Assembly (NCBI GenBank): GCA_045402695.1
Contig: JAWPNA010000280.1
Coordinates: 1-8,587, forward strand
Length of the DNA: 8,587 nucleotides
Direction: 5' to 3'
From: JAWPNA01 sp045402695
GTDB lineage: Bacteria; Acidobacteriota; Polarisedimenticolia; JACPZX01; DASXTC01
The translations under genes were made by a program, and so were the position numbers. Positions 4,294-8,587 of the stretch are shown here, piece by piece. The first letter of the stretch is position 1. Each line of letters begins with the position of its first letter. Under the pieces are notes generated by a model. The model did not search any database, had not been told where the DNA came from, and was given only the letters and a program-made list of their open reading frames with translations.

Positions 4294-6213
4294 GTGAACG
4301 TCCCAGCCGCTTCCTTCAAGGAGGTCGAGCACCGCTACTTCGTCGAGTTCCTCAAGCGGAACCCGGTCGCGGCAACCTATCTGGGCGGCGACGCCTACGC
4401 GCCCGAGCTGGCGGCCACCGCCGGCGCTCTGCGCGACTACTCGGTCACGGCGCTCGGGGAGGAGCAGCGTTTCTACACGGGCATCCTGTCGCAGCTCGAG
4501 GCCATCCCCGCCGGCAGCCTCACCACGGACGAGTCGGTGGACGCCGCCGTCATGAAGGCACAGATCAAGTTCATGCTGCGCCAGACGGCGGCGCGCAACC
4601 ACCAGCGCCGCTGCCTCGACACCTACGTGACCGAGCCGTTCCGTGGGATCGATTGGCAAATCCAGGGGATGTCCGATCAAGGAGACGGGAGGTACGGCAC
4701 GCAGCAGGAATGGCGCCGCGTGGTGGAGCGCGTCTCGCGCGTGCCCGCCTACCTGAAGATCGCCGAAACCAATCTGCGCGTCGGGATCACCGCCGACGAC
4801 GTCCCCGATCCACGGATGCTGAAGCAGGACGGGCTCAAGACCAGCGCTGCCAACGCGGAGTACTTCGAGACGACCCTCCCCGACCTGGCGCGGCGCTACA
4901 CCGAGGGCTCGCCCTGGGCGGCCGGCCTGCTGACCGACCTCTCCTCGGCCGGCGCCGCCGCGGCGCGAGGCGAGCGAGACTTCCGCCGGTTCATCCTGGA
5001 GGTGTTCTTCGAGCCCGGAGGCGACGATCCTCCACTGAAAAAGGATTACCGCCGTGACCGCTTCGCCTTCGGCGAGGAAGAATACAACTGGGCGCTCGCC
5101 AACAACCTGAGGCAGGGCCGCACCGCATCCGACCTCTACGGGACGTCCGCCGGGGTCGTCGCCGAGACGCAGCGTCTCCTGATGGAAGTGGCCCGCCGGG
5201 TAGCCGAAGAGAAGGGTTGGAGCCTCGAGTGGGGCGGCCCCCAGCAGAATCACTCCTCCACGCGCCAGGTCCTGAGCCGTCTGGGCGAGGAGCACCCCTC
5301 CAGCGACGCGCAGATGATCGACTGGTACAGGAAGCGCTCCTTCGAGCTGGTGGAGTACGGCCGCAGGCACGGTCTGTTCGACATCCCGAAGCAGTACAAC
5401 CTGGAGGTGACCCCCACACCGCCCGTCCTGCAGCAGAGCATCGATGGAGCCGCCTACTATCCGGCGCCGCCCTTCAAGAAGTCGGGCGTGGGGCGGTTCT
5501 ACGTCTCTCCCACGGGCGACGACGAGGCGCACCTGCGCGAGAACAACAAGGCCAGCATGGCGGACCTGTGCGCGCACGAAGGGTTCCCCGGCCACGACTG
5601 GCATTACCAGTTCCTGCGCTCGCGGATCGGCCGCATCGGCAAGGTGCGATGGCTGACTCCCGGGGCGGTGGAGGACTCCTCCTCGATGTGGGTGGACAGC
5701 ATGATGACGGAGGGCTGGGGGCTGTACGCCGAGCAGCTCATGGCCGAGCCGCGGCCCGGCGCGCCCGATGGCGCCTACACTCCGGCCGAGCGGGTCTACC
5801 AGCTCCAAGGCCAGCTTCTGCGCGACGCGCGCGTGAGGATCGACACGGGCATCCACACCGGCCGCATGAGCTTCGACGAGGCCTTGGACTACTACACCGA
5901 GAACGTGGACTTCCTGCCCGGAGCTTGCGCCCGGAGTCTGACCGACCCTGAGGCCCGCGCGTCGTGTGAGACCGCTTCACGCGCCCTCCTGCGTTATTCC
6001 AAGTGGCCCACGCAGGCGATCACGTACTATCTCGGCAAGCAGTCGATCCTTGACTTGAGACTCGACGTGGAGAAGATCCAGGGCAGCCGCTTCGACCTGA
6101 AGGCTTTCCACGAGAAGGTCCTCGAAACCGGCACCATCCCGTTGGCGTACGTGCGGGAAAACATCCTCGCGTGGGCCAGGTCGGCTCAGGACAAGGGGGG
6201 CTCCACCAGATGA
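4294..6213 (+). CDS. DUF885 family putative zinc metallopeptidase, probably exported
   Basis: With the GTG at 4294 the protein has 639 residues, slightly above the usual 550-620 for DUF885. The C-terminal half carries the family signature: GAAYYPAPPF (386-395), RFYVSP (401-406), HEGFPGH (428-434, HExxxxH-type with H428, E429 and H434), TEGWGLYAEQLM (472-483, E473 a likely third metal ligand), WPTQAITYYLGKQSILDLR (571-589) and FDLKAFHEKVLETGTIPL (600-617). The N-terminal 250 residues are the variable helical part. DUF885 proteins are related to M32-type carboxypeptidases and thought to be zinc peptidases; substrates are mostly unknown. The GTG has only GGAG at 5 nt. The reading frame extends upstream into a signal-peptide-like segment, so the real protein is probably about 658 residues and exported. 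The stop overlaps the next gene's start (ATGA at 6210-6213), showing translational coupling to the ABC transporter ATPase. It is the first gene of the plus-strand operon. Confidence 0.92.
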   Translation: MNVPAASFKEVEHRYFVEFLKRNPVAATYLGGDAYAPELAATAGALRDYSVTALGEEQRFYTGILSQLEAIPAGSLTTDESVDAAVMKAQIKFMLRQTAARNHQRRCLDTYVTEPFRGIDWQIQGMSDQGDGRYGTQQEWRRVVERVSRVPAYLKIAETNLRVGITADDVPDPRMLKQDGLKTSAANAEYFETTLPDLARRYTEGSPWAAGLLTDLSSAGAAAARGERDFRRFILEVFFEPGGDDPPLKKDYRRDRFAFGEEEYNWALANNLRQGRTASDLYGTSAGVVAETQRLLMEVARRVAEEKGWSLEWGGPQQNHSSTRQVLSRLGEEHPSSDAQMIDWYRKRSFELVEYGRRHGLFDIPKQYNLEVTPTPPVLQQSIDGAAYYPAPPFKKSGVGRFYVSPTGDDEAHLRENNKASMADLCAHEGFPGHDWHYQFLRSRIGRIGKVRWLTPGAVEDSSSMWVDSMMTEGWGLYAEQLMAEPRPGAPDGAYTPAERVYQLQGQLLRDARVRIDTGIHTGRMSFDEALDYYTENVDFLPGACARSLTDPEARASCETASRALLRYSKWPTQAITYYLGKQSILDLRLDVEKIQGSRFDLKAFHEKVLETGTIPLAYVRENILAWARSAQDKGGSTR

Positions 6214-6878
6214 GCGTTGTGACAGTCCAAGGGGTCACCAAGCATTACTACAGGGACAGCCTCAAGATCCCGGTGCTGGACGGGATCGATCTCACGGTGA
6301 ACGAGGCGGACTTCATGGCCCTCATGGGGCCGTCCGGCTCCGGCAAGACGACGCTCCTGAACCTGATAGCCGGCATCGATCGGCCCACGAGGGGCAGCAT
6401 CTCCGTGGCCGGCACCGACATCACCAGGCTCAACGAGAGCGCTCTCGCGCGTTGGCGGGCGCGGCACGTCGGGTTCATATTCCAGTTCTATCACCTGATC
6501 CCGGTGCTGACCGCCTACCAGAACGTGGAGCTGCCGCTCACCCTGACGAAGTTGTCCAAGAAGGATCGCGCCAAGCACGTCCGCACGGCCCTGGAGATCG
6601 TGGGGCTGGCCGACCGGATGCTGCACTTCCCCCGCCAGCTCTCCGGCGGGCAGGAGCAGCGCGTGGCCATCGCGCGCGCCGTCGTGACCGACCCGACGCT
6701 GCTGCTGGCCGACGAGCCCACGGGCGACCTCGACGCGAAGTCGGCCGAGGAGATCCTGGTCCTGCTGGATCGGCTCAACAAGGAGTTCAAGAAGACGATT
6801 GTGCTGGTGACGCATGATCCGCGCGCCGCGGCCAAGGCCCACACCATCAGGAACCTCGACAAGGGAGTGCTGACCTGA
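6210..6878 (+). CDS. ABC transporter ATP-binding protein, MacB/LolD type
   Basis: This 222-residue ATPase has all the nucleotide-binding motifs: Walker A GPSGSGKTT (40-48), Q-loop Gln92 (FIFQFYHL), signature LSGGQ (144-148), Walker B LLLADEP (164-170, catalytic Glu169), D-loop GDLD and H-loop His202 (VTHD). The length and the FQFYHLIPVLTAYQNVELPL stretch (91-110) are typical of LolD/MacB/FtsE-like ATPases, which drive mechanotransmission-type exporters rather than substrate-channel importers. After the signature the sequence is QEQRVAIARA instead of the common QQQRVAIARA, a mild variation. The start is ATG 6210, overlapping the DUF885 stop; the longer in-frame start at 6171 would sit inside that gene and adds no family sequence. 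A G-rich run (6195-6200) lies about 10 nt upstream. The stop overlaps the start of the permease gene by one base (TGATG), so all three genes should be co-translated. Confidence 0.95.
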   Translation: MSVVTVQGVTKHYYRDSLKIPVLDGIDLTVNEADFMALMGPSGSGKTTLLNLIAGIDRPTRGSISVAGTDITRLNESALARWRARHVGFIFQFYHLIPVLTAYQNVELPLTLTKLSKKDRAKHVRTALEIVGLADRMLHFPRQLSGGQEQRVAIARAVVTDPTLLLADEPTGDLDAKSAEEILVLLDRLNKEFKKTIVLVTHDPRAAAKAHTIRNLDKGVLT

Positions 6879-8041
6879 TGCTCCAGATCCTGCTGCTGGT
6901 GGCCAAGAACACCGTGCGCAACCGCGTGCGCACCTTGCTGACCATCCTCGGCATCGCGGTGGGTGTCATCGCCTTCGGGTTCCTGCAGACCGTCCTGACC
7001 GCGTATTACGTTGGCGCCGAGGCTTCCAGCCCCAACCGTCTCGTCACTCGACACCGTGTCTCGTTGTTCAACTTCCTGCCGCTGGCGCAGCGCGAGAAGA
7101 TCCTTCAGGTGCCGGGCGTCACTCAGGTGTCATACGGGATCTGGTTCGGCGGCTACTACAAGGACCCGAAACAGTTCTTCGGCCAGATCGCGGTGGACAA
7201 CGGCTACATGGACCTGTACCCCGAGTTCATGCTCTCACGCGAGGAGAGAGCCGCGTACGACGGCGAGCAGCAGGCGGCCGTCGTGGGACGCAAGCTGGCC
7301 GACCGGTTCGGCTGGAAAGTCGGCGACCGTGTCACGATCACCGGGACGATTTTCTCCGGCGACTGGGACTTCATCATCCGGGGGATCTATCACGGGAGGG
7401 ATCGGACCACGGACGAGACCAACATGTTCTTCCATTGGAAGCTGCTCGACGAGCGTCTGCAGCAATTCCGCGGAGCCTCCCAGGTGGGATGGTGGCTGGT
7501 GGGCATCAACAGCCCGGGCGACGCCGGGCGCGTCAGCCAGACGGTCGACGACCTGTTCCTGAACTCCTCCTCGCCGACGCTGACCGAGACGGAGAAGGAG
7601 TTCAATCTCTCCTTCGTCTCGATGATGGGCACCATCATCACCATCATCAAGGTGGCCTCCTGGATCGTGATCGGCATCATCCTGCTCATCATGGCCAACA
7701 CGATGGCGATGGCCGCGCGGGAGAGGATCACCGAGTACGGCGTGCTCAAGACGCTCGGCTTCAGGGCGGTGCACCTGGCTTCTCTCATCGGGGGCGAGGC
7801 GCTGTTCGTGTCGTTTTTCGGGGCGGCGGTGGGGTGCGCGATCACCTACGGACTGGTCGGCGTCATCGGCAAGGGGATCGAGCAGCAGATGGGGCAGATT
7901 TTCCCCGTCTTCGAGCTGACGAGGGTGACCATGGGGCAGTCAATCGGCCTCGCGGCGGCCGCCGGGCTGGTGGCGTGTCTGCCTCCGATGGCACGTGCGA
8001 TCAAGCTGCCGATCTCCGAGTCGCTGCGGCGGTTGGGGTGA
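6878..8041 (+). CDS. FtsX/MacB-type ABC transporter permease (first of two)
   Basis: This 387-residue permease has the MacB/LolCE topology. A cytoplasmic amphipathic start, VAKNTVRNRVRTLLTILGIA, leads into TM1 (about 19-42). A periplasmic MacB-PCD-like domain (about 45-245) follows, with RLVTRHRVSLFNFLPLAQRE (54-73), GIWFGGYYKDP, VVGRKLADRFGWKVGDRV and VGWWLVGIN. Then come TM2 (about 252-276), TM3 (about 304-330) and TM4 (about 353-371). The cytoplasmic loop ARERITEYGVLKTLGF (280-295) is the coupling-helix motif of FtsX-like permeases. The periplasmic sequence resembles a widespread bacterial permease family commonly encoded in tandem with a second permease and a LolD-like ATPase, as here; the transported molecule is unknown. 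The start overlaps the ATPase stop. An AAGGGAG sequence (6861-6867) is about 10 nt upstream. The product should pair with the second permease as a heterodimer. Confidence 0.93.
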   Translation: MLQILLLVAKNTVRNRVRTLLTILGIAVGVIAFGFLQTVLTAYYVGAEASSPNRLVTRHRVSLFNFLPLAQREKILQVPGVTQVSYGIWFGGYYKDPKQFFGQIAVDNGYMDLYPEFMLSREERAAYDGEQQAAVVGRKLADRFGWKVGDRVTITGTIFSGDWDFIIRGIYHGRDRTTDETNMFFHWKLLDERLQQFRGASQVGWWLVGINSPGDAGRVSQTVDDLFLNSSSPTLTETEKEFNLSFVSMMGTIITIIKVASWIVIGIILLIMANTMAMAARERITEYGVLKTLGFRAVHLASLIGGEALFVSFFGAAVGCAITYGLVGVIGKGIEQQMGQIFPVFELTRVTMGQSIGLAAAAGLVACLPPMARAIKLPISESLRRLG

Positions 8042-8043
8042 GG
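8040..8043 (+). promoter_or_regulatory. Ribosome binding site of the second permease, inside the stop codon of the first
   Basis: GAGG (8040-8043), part of the longer anti-SD-complementary GAGGTGA, overlaps the TGA stop of the first permease (8039-8041). It is followed by 5 nt and ATG 8049. The overlap of stop and ribosome binding site supports coupled translation of the two permeases and fixes the start. Confidence 0.7.
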
Positions 8044-8048
8044 TGAGA

Positions 8049-8587
8049 ATGCTGAAGATACCGATCATCTACAACGTGCGCAATCTCTGGGTGCGCAAGG
8101 TCAGCACGCTGCTGACGGTGGCCGGCATCGGGCTGGCCGCGGGGGTCCTGTTGGTCGTGTTGATGCTGGTGTCGGGGCTCCGGCACGCCTTCGCCGAGAA
8201 CGGATCGCGCGAGAACGTCATCGTCCTGCGCAAGAACTCTCCGTCGGAGACGATGAGCGGGTTGGGCCGCGATACGGTGACCGTGATCAAGGCGTTGCCC
8301 GAGGTCGCCATTGACGGCGACGGCAAGTCGCTCGCCGCCGCCGAGACCGTCGTGGGGGTCAACCTGCTTCGACGGGGCCAGGTCAACGCCCGATCGGGAT
8401 CCAACGTCACGGTGCGCGGCATCGTGCCCGAGTCTCTGCTGCTGCGCAAGAAGGTGAAGATCACCGAAGGCCGCGCCCCTTCTCCAGGAAAGCCCGAGAT
8501 CATGGCCGGCCGCATCACCGCCAAGGGCGTCCAGGGCTGCGAAGTGGGCGGCGCGATCCAGATGGGCGGTCTTGACGGGTCGGTCGT
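8049..8587 (+). CDS. FtsX/MacB-type ABC transporter permease (second), C-terminus cut by window edge
   Basis: The frame is open from ATG 8049 to the right edge (179 complete codons), so only the N-terminal part is present. It opens with the cytoplasmic start KIPIIYNVRNLWVRKVSTLL and TM1 (about residues 19-43, GIGLAAGVLLVVLMLVSGL). A periplasmic MacB-PCD-like domain then begins, with ENVIVLRKNSPSETMSGLGR (56-75), AAAETVVGVNLLRRGQ, SNVTVRGIVPESLLLRKKVK and EGRAPSPGKPEIMAGR. These are features of the second permease found beside the first in MacB/Lol-like exporter loci. The missing part should hold three more TM helices and the coupling loop. Start at ATG 8049 is supported by GAGG at 5 nt and by the 7-nt gap to the previous stop. 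A membrane fusion protein gene, if the system has one, would be outside this window. Confidence 0.92.
   Translation, partial: MLKIPIIYNVRNLWVRKVSTLLTVAGIGLAAGVLLVVLMLVSGLRHAFAENGSRENVIVLRKNSPSETMSGLGRDTVTVIKALPEVAIDGDGKSLAAAETVVGVNLLRRGQVNARSGSNVTVRGIVPESLLLRKKVKITEGRAPSPGKPEIMAGRITAKGVQGCEVGGAIQMGGLDGSV

Noticed and set aside
4099..5856. Long minus-strand open frame (585 codons) antisense to the DUF885 gene
   Set aside because: Its protein is Arg/Gly/Ala/Val-rich with no recognisable family. The plus strand carries clear DUF885 motifs over the same bases. Long antisense frames are expected in GC-rich coding DNA.
6171..6209. Upstream in-frame ATG 6171 as start of the ABC ATPase
   Set aside because: It would overlap the DUF885 gene by 43 bases and add a Gly/Gln-rich leader absent from the family. 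The ATGA-overlapping start at 6210 gives the normal N-terminus.
7631..7648. Direct repeat of ACCATCATC
   Set aside because: It simply encodes the Thr-Ile-Ile pattern at the start of a transmembrane helix in the permease, and nothing else suggests a functional repeat.

Overview
The window is GC-rich (roughly two-thirds G+C by eye), densely coded bacterial chromosome. It holds a CarD-type RNA-polymerase regulator, an exported amidohydrolase, a DUF885 zinc-peptidase-like protein and an FtsX/MacB-type ABC exporter. This mix suits a free-living, diderm-like soil or sediment bacterium. Acidobacteriota or a related deep lineage is my guess, but no marker gene here fixes the phylum. I see no rRNA, tRNA, CRISPR array, insertion sequence or phage gene.

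Left block (1-1728, minus strand): a CNNM/CorC-type membrane protein with CBS domains runs off the left edge. A clean intrinsic terminator lies just upstream of it and ends the preceding carD transcript. carD has a GTG start, a strong ribosome binding site and a near-consensus sigma-70-type promoter.

Middle block (1729-4059): a 236-bp divergent intergenic region carries the carD promoter and, facing right, a promoter placed so that transcription would begin at or next to the ATG of a heme-oxygenase-like (PqqC/CADD-like) diiron protein gene. That gene therefore looks leaderless. It converges, 13 nt apart, with a minus-strand gene for a signal-peptide-bearing amidohydrolase of the imidazolonepropionase/prolidase-like group.

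Right block (4060-8587, plus strand): after a 234-bp divergent intergenic region come four tightly packed genes: the DUF885 putative metallopeptidase, an ABC ATPase (ATGA overlap), a four-TM FtsX/MacB-type permease (TGATG overlap) and a second permease (7-nt gap) cut by the right edge. They look like one operon for a MacB/LolD-like exporter led by a predicted exported hydrolase. The open frame of the DUF885 gene continues upstream into a signal-peptide-like segment whose only well-placed initiator is ATC, 6 nt after a GGAGG. This is either non-canonical initiation or a sequence error.

No wholly new multi-gene system stands out. The points most worth a second look are the DUF885 start, the leaderless promoter of the diiron protein gene, the terminator arrangement before the CorC-like gene, and the coupling of DUF885 to the exporter.
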